Assembly: GCF_016863135.1 (NCBI RefSeq)
Contig: NZ_BOOH01000003.1
Coordinates: 62,001-126,000, forward strand
Direction: 5' to 3'
DNA: 64,000 bases
Source of the DNA: Planobispora longispora
GTDB lineage: Bacteria > Actinomycetota > Actinomycetes > Streptosporangiales > Streptosporangiaceae
The translations under genes and the position numbers were made by a program. The notes below the pieces were generated by a model. It ran no database searches. It was given only the letters and a program-made list of their open reading frames with translations, and had not been told where the DNA came from. Positions 19,157 to 27,247 of this stretch are shown one piece after another. The first letter of the stretch is position 1. Every line of letters begins with the position of its first letter.

Positions 19157-20196
19157 TCGGCGTGGAGACGGGCGTGTGCCCGCGGTGCGGGGAGGGCGTG
19201 CGTCCCGGGGAGTCCTTCTGCGAGTGCTGCGGGCAGCCGCTGGAGGCGGCCCGGTGCGTCCGGTGCGGGCCCGCGCCGGTGGATCCGGAAGGGTACTGCG
19301 AGCGGTGCGGCCTGCGTCAGCCCGCGGAGAGCGACCACGTCGAGGTGGAGGCCGGCGGCGCGGCGGGGGTGAGCGACCGCGGCCTGCGGCACGCCCGCAA
19401 CGAGGACGCCATGGCGCTGGTCGCCGCGGACGGCCTGACGATCGGCGTGGTCTGCGACGGCGTGTCCTCCTCGCCCCGGCCCGAGACCGCCTCGTCCACG
19501 GCCGCCGGGACCGGCGCCGCCACGCTCCTGGCGGAGCTCCGCTCGGGCGCGGACCCGGCCTCCGCCACCCGCGCCGCCGTCGCCCGGGCCGCCGCGGCCG
19601 TGGCCGCCCTGGCCTCGTCCCCGGAGGACGCGCCCGCCTGCACCTATGTCTCGGCCGTCGTGGAACCCGGTGCGATCACCGTCGGCTGGGTCGGCGACAG
19701 CCGGGCCTACTGGCTGCGTGCCGAGTCCCCCGCGGACCGGCCCGCCGATGCCTCCGCCGTGCCCGCCGGCGGCCCCGCCGCCTCCACCGCGCCGGTGCCC
19801 GAATCCGCCCCCACCGTGCCCATGCCCGTGGTGCCCGTGCCCGTGGCGTCCGCGCCGGCCGATGACTCCGCGCTGCTCACCGAGGACGACACGGCCGCCC
19901 CCGGTGTGCTGTCCGCCTGGCTCGGGGCGGACGCCGGCGAGGTGGAGGCGCATGTCCGCACGCTCGCGCCCGAGGGACCGGGCGTGCTCCTGGTGTGCAG
20001 CGACGGGCTCTGGGGCTATCTGGAGGAGGCCCGGGCCCTGGCCCCTCTCGCCACCGGGGACGCGCCGCCGGAGGCGGCCCGCGCCCTGGTGCGGCACGCG
20101 CTCGCGGCCGGGGGCCGCGACAACATCACCGTCCTGGTGGTCCCGTACGGTCCGCCGCCCGGACCCGCACCCGCCGACCTGGGGAGGAACGCATGA
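19153..20196 (+). CDS. PP2C-type protein phosphatase with N-terminal zinc ribbons
   Basis: 347 residues. Two short cysteine clusters open the protein: CPRCGEGV...CECCGQPL and CVRCG...CERCGLRQ (residues 9-55). The PP2C metal-dependent phosphatase domain follows: VSDRGLRHARNEDAM, VVCDGVSSSP, VGWVGDSRAYWL, VCSDGLWGYL and GGRDNITVLVV supply the metal-binding aspartates. A Pro/Ala/Val-rich insertion lies at about 195-240. The GTG start at 19153 overlaps the kinase stop (GTGA). It is the natural partner that reverses the upstream kinase, inferred from adjacency. Confidence 0.92.
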   Translation: MIGVETGVCPRCGEGVRPGESFCECCGQPLEAARCVRCGPAPVDPEGYCERCGLRQPAESDHVEVEAGGAAGVSDRGLRHARNEDAMALVAADGLTIGVVCDGVSSSPRPETASSTAAGTGAATLLAELRSGADPASATRAAVARAAAAVAALASSPEDAPACTYVSAVVEPGAITVGWVGDSRAYWLRAESPADRPADASAVPAGGPAASTAPVPESAPTVPMPVVPVPVASAPADDSALLTEDDTAAPGVLSAWLGADAGEVEAHVRTLAPEGPGVLLVCSDGLWGYLEEARALAPLATGDAPPEAARALVRHALAAGGRDNITVLVVPYGPPPGPAPADLGRNA

Positions 20197-21509
20197 GCGA
20201 CCAGCCCGTGTTCACGCTCGACATCGACCAGAACAAGTACCTGGCCGCGGGCGGCCAGGAGATCCACGCCATCCTCACCGTCCAGGCCACGGGCGCGCCC
20301 ATGGCCGGCGGGACCGTGGAGGCCGCCGAGGTGATCATCGTCGACGCCTCCGGCTCGATGAGCGGCGACAAGATCGCCGAGGCGTGCCGGGCCGCTCAGG
20401 CCGCCGTGGACACGCTGCGGGACGGCGTGCACTTCGCCATCGTCGCCGGCACCCACGAGGCGATCAAGATCTTCCCCGAGACGCGCGGCACGGTCAGGGC
20501 CGACCCGCACACCAGGAGGCAGGCGGGGAGCGCGCTGAGCAGGCTGGCCGCCGGCGGCGGCACCGCGATCGGCAAGTGGCTCCGGCTCGCCGCGGAGCTG
20601 CTGGCCGACCACCCCGGCGCGGTCCGGCACGCGATCCTGCTGACCGACGGCCAGAACAACGAGGACGAGCGCACGTTCGGCGCCGCCCTCGCCCACTGCG
20701 CGGGCAGGTTCGTGTGCGACAGCCGGGGGGTCGGCACCGACTGGGCCCCGGCCGAGCTGCGCAAGGTCGCCGACGCGCTGCTGGGCACCTCCGGGTTCAT
20801 CCGCAGGCCGGAGGAGCTCGCCGACGACTTCCGGGCGATGGTCGAGACCACCATGGGCAAGGCCGTGGCCGAGGTCGCGCTGCGGATCTGGACCCCGCAG
20901 AACGGCAGGGTGCGCTACCTCAAGCAGGTGTCGCCGACCCTGGCGGACCTGACGGGCATGCGCGCCCCCGTCGACCAGCTGACCGGCGACTACCCGACCG
21001 GGGCCTGGGGCGCGGAGACGCGGGTCTACCACCTCTGCGTCGAGGTGGCCCCCGGGACGGTCGGCCAGGAGATCCGGGGGGCCTGGGTGCGGCTGGTGGT
21101 CCCGGGCGGCGGTGAGATCCTCGCCCGGGGCAACGTGCTGGCCCAGTGGACCGACGACCTGGCCCTGTCCACCCGGGTCAGCCCGGGCGTGGCCCACTAC
21201 ACCGGGCAGGCGGAGCTGTTCGACCTGATCCAGGAGGGCCTGAGCGCCCGGGCCGCGGGCGACCTCGACACCGCGACCGCGCGCCTGGGCCGGGCCAGGG
21301 CGCTGGCCGAGCAGTCGGGCAACGACGAGACCGCCCGGCTGCTCGCCAAGGTCGTCGAGATCGATCCGGGGACCGGGACCGCCCGGCTCCGGCGCTCCGT
21401 CGACAAGGCCGACGAGATCGCGCTCGACACCGGATCCGTGCGCACGGCGCGCATGCGCCGGGATCCCGGCGACCCGGGAACCTCCGGGCTCCGCAGCGCC
21501 ACGGGCTGA
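20193..21509 (+). CDS. von Willebrand factor A domain protein
   Basis: 438 residues with a VWA domain at about 40-225. The MIDAS metal site is VIIVDASGSMSGDKI (DxSxS), with a threonine in GGGTAIGKW and an aspartate in LLTDGQNNE. The C-terminal half has beta-rich then helical sequence (GLSARAAGDLDTATARLGRARAL resembles a TPR helix pair). No signal peptide or transmembrane helix, so cytoplasmic. It starts at an ATGA overlap with the phosphatase gene, with GGGGAGG upstream. It probably acts as a protein-binding scaffold in this operon. Confidence 0.92.
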   Translation: MSDQPVFTLDIDQNKYLAAGGQEIHAILTVQATGAPMAGGTVEAAEVIIVDASGSMSGDKIAEACRAAQAAVDTLRDGVHFAIVAGTHEAIKIFPETRGTVRADPHTRRQAGSALSRLAAGGGTAIGKWLRLAAELLADHPGAVRHAILLTDGQNNEDERTFGAALAHCAGRFVCDSRGVGTDWAPAELRKVADALLGTSGFIRRPEELADDFRAMVETTMGKAVAEVALRIWTPQNGRVRYLKQVSPTLADLTGMRAPVDQLTGDYPTGAWGAETRVYHLCVEVAPGTVGQEIRGAWVRLVVPGGGEILARGNVLAQWTDDLALSTRVSPGVAHYTGQAELFDLIQEGLSARAAGDLDTATARLGRARALAEQSGNDETARLLAKVVEIDPGTGTARLRRSVDKADEIALDTGSVRTARMRRDPGDPGTSGLRSATG

Positions 21510-21525
21510 GAGGGAGAGGGACGCC

Positions 21526-22482
21526 ATGGTCATCTGCCCCCAGGGGCACACCCCGGGCGAGGCGGGCCTCGCCGACGGGTACTGCGACGTCTGCGGCGCC
21601 CGCCTGACCGGTGCGAACGGGGCGGGAGCAGCCGGGCAGGGGCCGTCCGGGGCGGCCGGAGGGGGGACGGCCCACCCCTGGGGTCCCGGTTCCGCCGGCG
21701 GGCGGGCGGGCGCCGTCCCGGGCCCGCAGGCGCCGCCCGCCGGGGCCGGGCAGCCGCAGGAGTGCGCCGCCTGCGGGGCGCCGGTCATCGGGCGTTTCTG
21801 CGAGGACTGCGGCCACGACCAGACGGCGCCCGTCCCCGGCGCGGCGAGCGGTCCCGGGGCCTCCGGCGGATTCCCGGCGTCCGGCGCCACCGGAGCCCCG
21901 GGCCCGGCGGGCGTGTTCCCCGGCTCCGCCGACGGAGGCTCGGGTCCGGCGGGGACGTTCCCCCGCTCCACCGCCGGCGGAGGCTCGGGTCCGGCGGGCG
22001 TGTTCCCCGGCTCCGCCGGCGGAGCCCCGGGCCCGGCCGGGACGTTCCCGGGCGTCCCCGCGGCCGGGCCGGCGACGCGGTGGGAGGCGGTCGTCCAGGC
22101 GGACCGCGACCACTACGACCGGATGATCGCCCAGGGCGGGCCGGACGCCGAACGGATAGCGTTCCCGCCCTACTGTCCCCGGCGGGACGTCCCCCTGGCG
22201 GACGGGGAGATCCGCATCGGGCGGACCAGCCGGTCCAGGAACCTGGTCCCGGAGATCGACCTCAGCGGCCCGCCCGAGGATCCCGGGGTCTCCCACCTGC
22301 ACGCCGTCCTGCTCCCCTCCCCCGGCGGCGCGTGGACCCTGGTCGATCCCGGCTCGGCCAACGGCACCGTGGTCAACGGCAGGCAGGTCGGGGTGAACGA
22401 GCCGGTGCCGGTGGGTGACGGCGACCGGATCCACCTCGGCGCGTGGACCCTCATCACGCTGCGGCGCAGGAGAGAAGCATGA
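21526..22482 (+). CDS. FHA-domain protein with zinc ribbons and repeat linker
   Basis: 318 residues. An N-terminal CPQGH...CDVCGARL zinc-ribbon-like motif and a second one (CAACGAP...CEDCGHD, about 82-103) are followed by a Gly/Pro-rich linker of four GPAG(V/T)FP repeats (126-180). A C-terminal FHA domain (about 225-315) shows GRTSRS, SHLHA and GSANGTVVNG, which bind phosphothreonine. It is the probable reader of the kinase's phosphorylation, analogous in concept to GarA under mycobacterial PknG, though not orthologous in architecture. The GlnX-like gene overlaps its stop by ATGA. Confidence 0.92.
   Translation: MVICPQGHTPGEAGLADGYCDVCGARLTGANGAGAAGQGPSGAAGGGTAHPWGPGSAGGRAGAVPGPQAPPAGAGQPQECAACGAPVIGRFCEDCGHDQTAPVPGAASGPGASGGFPASGATGAPGPAGVFPGSADGGSGPAGTFPRSTAGGGSGPAGVFPGSAGGAPGPAGTFPGVPAAGPATRWEAVVQADRDHYDRMIAQGGPDAERIAFPPYCPRRDVPLADGEIRIGRTSRSRNLVPEIDLSGPPEDPGVSHLHAVLLPSPGGAWTLVDPGSANGTVVNGRQVGVNEPVPVGDGDRIHLGAWTLITLRRRREA
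21901..22065 (+). repeat. In-frame tandem repeat, four units, in the FHA gene linker
   Basis: Four degenerate units of about 42-45 bp, each encoding GPAG(V/T)FP plus a Ser/Ala/Gly tail. The DNA units alternate in type (V,T,V,T), suggesting duplication of a two-unit block. It lies between the zinc ribbons and the FHA domain. Confidence 0.75.
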
Positions 22483-23987
22483 CATCCGTCCCGGTGAACC
22501 AGATTCCCGCGCCCCCGTCCCCGGACCGGGCCGCCTCCCCCGCCCCGGGGGCGGCCCCCGCCCGGAGCCCGGCGCCGTCCCCGGGGGCCCCGGCCCCTCC
22601 GGCGCCCCCGCGCAGGACCGGTCCGCCGTCCCGGCTGCGGAGCGTGCCCGGCCGGGTCCTCGCCATCACGGGCGCCTGCGTTCTCGCCCTCGTCCTGCTG
22701 TTCGGCGCGCTGTCGACGTCCTTCCAGGACGTCAACGACGGCCTGGACGTCATCGGCCACGACGCCGGACCCCAGGTCGTGGCCACGGCCGACCTGTACT
22801 TCGCGCTCAGCGACATGGACACCCAGGTCGCCAACGTCCTGCTGATCGGAGACGAGCACGGGCTCGGCAAGGGACGGCAGCGCGCGCTGGAGCTGTACGA
22901 GCGGCGCAGGAGCGACGCCGGGCGGGCGGTGCTCCAGGCGTCGGCCCTGGCCGGCGCGGACCCGGCCGAGCGGCGGACCGTCCAGGCGGTCCTGGACCGC
23001 CTGGGCCGGTACGAGCGGCTGGCCGCCCGCGCCCTGCTCCTGGACGAACAGGCCGGGCACCCCGCGGGCCCCCCGCCGGAGCGGGTCCTCGAGGTCTACC
23101 GCCAGGCGACCGACCTGATGCGGCTGGAACTGCTGCCCATGGCCTACAACCTCACGCTGGAGAGCGGGACCATCGTGCGCCGCGCCCACGACGAGCACAC
23201 CTCCGCCCTGGGGACGGGACAGGTGCTCGTGGCCGCCGCCGGGCTCCTCGCGCTCGGCGGGCTGGTCTGGCTCCAGGCGTTCCTCGCCCGGCGGTTCCGC
23301 CGGGTGTTCAACCCGGCCCTGCTGGTGGCGACGGCGATCGCCGGGATGTACGCGCTGACCGGGTTCACGGTCCTGGGCGGGGAGGCCGGCCTCCTGCAGG
23401 AGGCCAAGCGGGAGGGGTTCGACTCCGTGCTCGCCCTGGCCCGGGCGCGGGCCGTGGGCAACAGCATGCACGGCGACCAGAGCCGCTACCTCCTCGACCC
23501 GGAGCGGGCCGACACCTACGAGCAGACCTACCTCGACAAGTCCCAGTCGGTGCTCTACGCGCCCAGCGGGAACCTCGGCGCCTACTACACGGCGGTGGCC
23601 GAGGGGGTGGCCGCCTATCCCGCCAAGGCCGAGTTCCTGGGCCTCATCGGGCAGGAGGCGGCCCGCTCCGGCCCGTCCGCCCGCCAGGCGGCCATCGCCG
23701 ACGTGCTCCGGCGGTACCGGGAGTTCCAGCAGAGCGACGCCCAGCTGCGCAGGGCGACCTCACGCGAGGCCGTGCAGGTTCTGGTGGGACAGCTGGCGAC
23801 GAGGTTCGAGGCGTACGACGCCGCCCTGGTGAAGCTCGCCGGGATCCACCGCACCACGTTCGACCGGGCGGTGCGCGACGGCGAGGAACGGGTCGAGGAA
23901 CTGTGGTTCCTGCTCCCGATGGCCATGATCTCCACGGCCGTGCTGATCGTCGCCGGGGTCTGGCCCCGGCTCTCGGAATACCGTTGA
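22479..23987 (+). CDS. glnX: GlnX-like transmembrane signalling protein
   Basis: 502-residue integral membrane protein. Hydrophobic segments are at about 54-75, 236-258, 274-294 and 472-492; the N-terminal ~50 residues are Pro-rich and cytoplasmic. Two extracellular helical regions (about 75-235 and 295-470) would face the lipoprotein GlnH. In mycobacteria GlnX passes the GlnH amino-acid signal across the membrane to PknG. Here the order is kinase, phosphatase, VWA, FHA, glnX, glnH. The ATG at 22479 overlaps the FHA gene stop. Confidence 0.85.
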   Translation: MTSVPVNQIPAPPSPDRAASPAPGAAPARSPAPSPGAPAPPAPPRRTGPPSRLRSVPGRVLAITGACVLALVLLFGALSTSFQDVNDGLDVIGHDAGPQVVATADLYFALSDMDTQVANVLLIGDEHGLGKGRQRALELYERRRSDAGRAVLQASALAGADPAERRTVQAVLDRLGRYERLAARALLLDEQAGHPAGPPPERVLEVYRQATDLMRLELLPMAYNLTLESGTIVRRAHDEHTSALGTGQVLVAAAGLLALGGLVWLQAFLARRFRRVFNPALLVATAIAGMYALTGFTVLGGEAGLLQEAKREGFDSVLALARARAVGNSMHGDQSRYLLDPERADTYEQTYLDKSQSVLYAPSGNLGAYYTAVAEGVAAYPAKAEFLGLIGQEAARSGPSARQAAIADVLRRYREFQQSDAQLRRATSREAVQVLVGQLATRFEAYDAALVKLAGIHRTTFDRAVRDGEERVEELWFLLPMAMISTAVLIVAGVWPRLSEYR

Positions 23988-23998
23988 CGGGAGGGACC

Positions 23999-24886
23999 AT
24001 GCGACCTGTGAGCGTGTCCGCCGGGGCGTTCCCCCCGGACCCCGGCCGCCGCGGGCGGCGATCCGGGCGGAGGCCCCGCCCGCTCGCGCTCGCCGCGGCG
24101 GCGGGGCTGGCGGTCCTGCTGGCCGGGGCGTGCGGGACCGGCCGCCCCGACTCGATCCTGGACCGCGAGACCCTGGTGGTCGGCGTCAAGCCCGACCAGC
24201 CCGGCCTGGGGATGAAGGTGGGCGAGGGCCGCTACGAGGGCTTCGACGTCGACGTCGCCACGGAGGTGGCCCGGCGGATCGGAGCCCCCCGCGTCGAGTT
24301 CGTCACCGTGCTGTCCTCCAACCGCCAGCGGTTCATCGAGGAGGGGAAGGTCGACATGGTCGTCGCGACCTACTCGATCACCCCGGTGAACCGGTCGAAG
24401 GTGACCTTCGCCGGGCCGTACTACGTCGCCCACCAGGACACCCTCGTTCGCGCGGAGGACAAGGACGTCGACAACGTGCGGGACCTGAAGGACAGGCGCC
24501 TGTGCCAGGCCGCCGGGTCGAACTCCTGGCGCCGGGTGAAGGAGGAGCGGCAGATCGCCGTCCGGCTCGTCCCGGCCGCCACCTACAGCGAGTGCCTGGA
24601 CAAGCTGCGCGACAAGGCGGTGGACGCGGTCTCCACCGACGACCTGATCCTGGCGGGGTTCTCCGCCGAGACCGGGTCGGCGTTCCGGATCGTCAACGCC
24701 CCGTTCACCGACGAGCGGCTGGGCATCGGCATGCGCAAGGGCGACCTCGACGGCTGCGAGGCCGTCAACCGGGCGCTCACCGCCATGTACCAGGACGGCA
24801 CCGCAGGGAAGCTGCTGAGGAAGTGGTTCGGCGCGTCGGGCCTGGAGCTGAACTTCAGCGTCCCCCAGTTCGAGGGGTGCGCCTGA
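23999..24886 (+). CDS. glnH: GlnH-like amino-acid-binding lipoprotein
   Basis: 295-residue extracytoplasmic solute-binding protein (family 3). The Arg-rich N-terminus and hydrophobic stretch end in the lipobox LAGAC (Cys near residue 43), so it is anchored outside the membrane. Binding-fold motifs include YEGFDVDVATEVARRIG, VDMVVATYSITPVNRSKVTFAGPYY and LIL-type hinge segments. There is no ABC permease or ATPase beside it, so it is a sensor, not a transporter subunit, as known for mycobacterial GlnH (aspartate/glutamate). GGGAGGGACC precedes the ATG. Confidence 0.92.
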   Translation: MRPVSVSAGAFPPDPGRRGRRSGRRPRPLALAAAAGLAVLLAGACGTGRPDSILDRETLVVGVKPDQPGLGMKVGEGRYEGFDVDVATEVARRIGAPRVEFVTVLSSNRQRFIEEGKVDMVVATYSITPVNRSKVTFAGPYYVAHQDTLVRAEDKDVDNVRDLKDRRLCQAAGSNSWRRVKEERQIAVRLVPAATYSECLDKLRDKAVDAVSTDDLILAGFSAETGSAFRIVNAPFTDERLGIGMRKGDLDGCEAVNRALTAMYQDGTAGKLLRKWFGASGLELNFSVPQFEGCA

Positions 24887-24916
24887 CCCGACGGGCGGCG
24901 GTTGGGAGGCGGGGCG

Positions 24917-25465
24917 TCAGGAGTAGGCGGCGACCATGCCGACGATCATCCCGGTGACGCCGAGCACGGTGACCAGGGCTCCGGCCGCCACCGCGGCGCG
25001 GCGGCCCCGCCGCGCGCCGAGGAAGTACATGATCACGTAGGGCAGGAAGGCCAGTCCGGCGACCCCGACGAAGGGGAGGGTGAGCGCGGCGACCACGCCG
25101 GTCGCGCCCGCCTTGACCGCGCGGTCGCCCTCGGGGGCGAGCTGGGCGCGGGTCACGTCGCCCGCCTCGGAGTCCGGGGAGGCGGCCACCGGGATCGCCG
25201 CGCCGCCGCCGTCGGGGGCGAAGCTGCCCCGGCAGTCGTAACGGCCCTTGCCCAGGTCCTCGCAGGAGACCACCGTGAGGGTGCCGGGTGTGCCGACCGT
25301 GCCCGCCGCCAGCTTGACGTCGCCCACCGCGAGCAGGATCGGCAGCAGGCCGACCGCCAGCCAGCACAGGACGAGGATCACCCGGGCGGCGGGCCCCGGC
25401 AGGTTGCCCGGCTGCGGGCGCACGGGCTGGAAGGCATCCACGATGCTCTCAAACGAGTCACTCAT
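24917..25465 (-). CDS. Membrane protein of unknown function
   Basis: About 182 residues with three or four hydrophobic segments: VILVLCWLAVGLLPILLAV near residue 32, GVVAALTLPFVGVAGLAFLPYVIMYF near 125 and AAVAAGALVTVLGVTGMIVGMVA at the C-terminus. Between the first and second lies a ~70-residue extracytoplasmic loop with two cysteines (VVSCEDLGKGRYDCRG) that could form a disulfide. No family is recognised. It converges on glnH with 30 bp between stops. Starts at 25471 or GTG 25480 are also possible. Confidence 0.7.
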   Translation of the reverse strand: MSDSFESIVDAFQPVRPQPGNLPGPAARVILVLCWLAVGLLPILLAVGDVKLAAGTVGTPGTLTVVSCEDLGKGRYDCRGSFAPDGGGAAIPVAASPDSEAGDVTRAQLAPEGDRAVKAGATGVVAALTLPFVGVAGLAFLPYVIMYFLGARRGRRAAVAAGALVTVLGVTGMIVGMVAAYS

Positions 25466-25520
25466 GGACATATGGTGCACCAGCCCACTTGCGACTCACC
25501 TGACGACAACTTGCGCCGGG

Positions 25521-25544
25521 CGGCGCGCCTCGATCGGCGCGCCG
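25521..25544 (-). terminator. Hairpin downstream of the acyltransferase gene
   Basis: CGGCGCGCC and GGCGCGCCG form perfect 9-bp arms with a 6-nt loop, 17 nt past the plsC-type stop codon. No U-tract follows, as is common in high-GC actinobacteria. Confidence 0.5.
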
Positions 25545-25560
25545 GGACCGCGCCGGCCGC

Positions 25561-26310
25561 CTACGACGCCGGCTTGCGCCGGGCCTCGGCCTCCGCGGCG
25601 TCCATCGCGGCCGCCTCCTCCGGGGTCGGCGCGGTGCCGCCCAGGTGCCGCGGCTGCCACCAGACGCCCTGCGGGATCTCCGGGTAGGTCCGCTGGGCCC
25701 GGTCGAGCAGCTCCGCCATCCGCTCGCGCAGGCTCACGGTGGCGGCGTCGTAGTCGTCGCCCCGCTTGGGGTTCATCGGCTCGCCCACCAGGATGGTGAC
25801 CGGCACGTGGCGCTGCAGGAGCTTCCTGGGGCGGCCCTTGGTCCACAGGCGCTGGGTGCCCCAGAGCGAGATCGGGACCATCGGCACGCCCGCCGCGACG
25901 GCCATCCGCACCGCGCCGTTCTTGATGTCCTTGATGGTGAAGGACCTGCTGATCGTGGCCTCGGCGAAGACGCCCACGACCTCGCCGCCCCGCAGCGCCT
26001 TCAGCGCCGCGCCGAACGCCGAGGCCCCGGCCGACCTGTCGACCGGGATGTGGTGCATGCCGCGCATCAGCGGACCGGAGATCTTGTGGTCGAAGACCTC
26101 CTTCTTGGCCATGAAGCGCACCAGCCGCCCGGCCGGGCGGGCGGCGAACCCGGCGAAGATGAAGTCGAGGTAGCTGATGTGGTTGCTGACCAGCACCGCT
26201 CCACCGGTCCTGGGGATGTTCTCGGCGCCCTCGATGCGGATCCTCATGTCCAGCGTCCGGAACATGGTCAACGCCGCCCCGATGACCGGGGGGTACACGA
26301 TCTCAGCCAT
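25561..26310 (-). CDS. 1-acyl-sn-glycerol-3-phosphate acyltransferase family (PlsC)
   Basis: 249 residues with the PlsC acyltransferase fold. Catalytic motif I NHISYLDF (Hx4D type) is near residue 42, motif III VGVFAEATISRS is near 133, and VPMVPISLWGTQRL follows near 160. It transfers an acyl group to lysophosphatidic acid or another lipid alcohol at the membrane. Actinobacteria carry several paralogues, so the acceptor is uncertain. Good length for the family. It is transcribed alone, with a hairpin after the stop. Confidence 0.9.
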   Translation of the reverse strand: MAEIVYPPVIGAALTMFRTLDMRIRIEGAENIPRTGGAVLVSNHISYLDFIFAGFAARPAGRLVRFMAKKEVFDHKISGPLMRGMHHIPVDRSAGASAFGAALKALRGGEVVGVFAEATISRSFTIKDIKNGAVRMAVAAGVPMVPISLWGTQRLWTKGRPRKLLQRHVPVTILVGEPMNPKRGDDYDAATVSLRERMAELLDRAQRTYPEIPQGVWWQPRHLGGTAPTPEEAAAMDAAEAEARRKPAS

Positions 26311-26364
26311 GGCTGAACCGTACCCCAGCCGGATCGCCCGCCCCGACCGGCATCGGGGGCGGGG

Positions 26365-27156
26365 TCAGAGGGCGTAGCCCTCGAACAGGGAGACGCGGTC
26401 GCGCAACTTGTCGGCCGCCGCCAGATGGGAGTGTCCGTCGCAGGTCAGCGGGTCCCGTACGGGCACGACCGGCGACTCCGGGACGGGCGCGCCCGCCGGC
26501 CGCGCCAAGGACAGCGCGCCCCTGCAGGTCTCGATGATGACGTGCAGGCTCGCGAGCTGCTCGTGCACCGCGGCCAGCGTGACGCAGATCGTCTCCGCCT
26601 GGGCGAGCATCCTCTCCCGCTCCGCCGCCATCTCCTTCCGCAGTTTCTCGGACTTCTCCAGAACGGAACGTCTGTCCACGGGAGAATTCGGCTCCCGGGC
26701 CGGTCGCGGCGCGGAGGAGGCGCCGGCCGCGTTACGCTCGCCGCGCGACCGCGACCGCCGCCCCACGCCCCGCAGGACGGACGTGTGCCGCATCCTCTTC
26801 GGAACCGCCGGCCGCTGATCACGGGCCAGGAAGAGAGCGGGACGGCTGGGCGACGGCCCCGGCCACATCAGCTGGCCCAGCTTGTGCACCGCCTCATGGG
26901 CGATGACCACCAGTTCCCCGCCCCTGTCGCGCAGATCCCGGTGCGCCCGCGCCAGCATCCGCATCCCGCTGATGTCGCAGAAGGTCATCATGGCGGCGTC
27001 CACCAGAACGTGCAGAACACCCTCGGCGATCAGCAGCTCCAGCGCGGACTCCACCTGCCCCTGATTGCAGGCGTCCAGCTCACCCGAGACCGCCACGACG
27101 GCCGAGGCGGTCTCGGCATCGCGGTGGACCACGCGCACTGTGAGATCCATGCTCAT
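26365..27156 (-). CDS. STAS-domain protein with C-terminal coiled coil
   Basis: About 263 residues. The N-terminal ~110 residues form a STAS (anti-sigma-factor antagonist) domain: VVAVSGELDACNQGQVESALELL, and MMTFCDISGMRMLARAH, where the usual phosphorylated serine position reads D-I-S-G-M. A basic linker (about 130-165) leads to a helical region (EKSEKLRKEMAAERERMLAQAE). The frame opens far upstream, but GAGG lies 6 nt before the ATG at 27156. It is divergent from the CheB-like gene and probably belongs to a partner-switching network with the ATPase and second STAS protein further right. Confidence 0.82.
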   Translation of the reverse strand: MSMDLTVRVVHRDAETASAVVAVSGELDACNQGQVESALELLIAEGVLHVLVDAAMMTFCDISGMRMLARAHRDLRDRGGELVVIAHEAVHKLGQLMWPGPSPSRPALFLARDQRPAVPKRMRHTSVLRGVGRRSRSRGERNAAGASSAPRPAREPNSPVDRRSVLEKSEKLRKEMAAERERMLAQAETICVTLAAVHEQLASLHVIIETCRGALSLARPAGAPVPESPVVPVRDPLTCDGHSHLAAADKLRDRVSLFEGYAL

Positions 27157-27235
27157 GGATACCTCATCGTGGCCGTCCATGCCAACGTTTACCCAACACC
27201 GCGAGAATACACCGAATGAATCCGCCGTAACCGGA

Positions 27236-27241
27236 TAGGTA
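27236..27241 (+). promoter_or_regulatory. -10-like hexamer TAGGTA, leaderless promoter of the cheB-like gene
   Basis: TAGGTA ends exactly 6 nt before the ATG at 27248 and there is no Shine-Dalgarno. The arrangement matches that seen at several other genes in the window. Confidence 0.45.
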
Positions 27242-27247
27242 GGGCAC

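Noticed and set aside
16781-24886. Type VI secretion-like phospho-regulation (kinase, PP2C, FHA)
   Set aside because: No secretion structural genes are present, and the kinase, glnX and glnH architecture matches the PknG amino-acid sensing axis instead.
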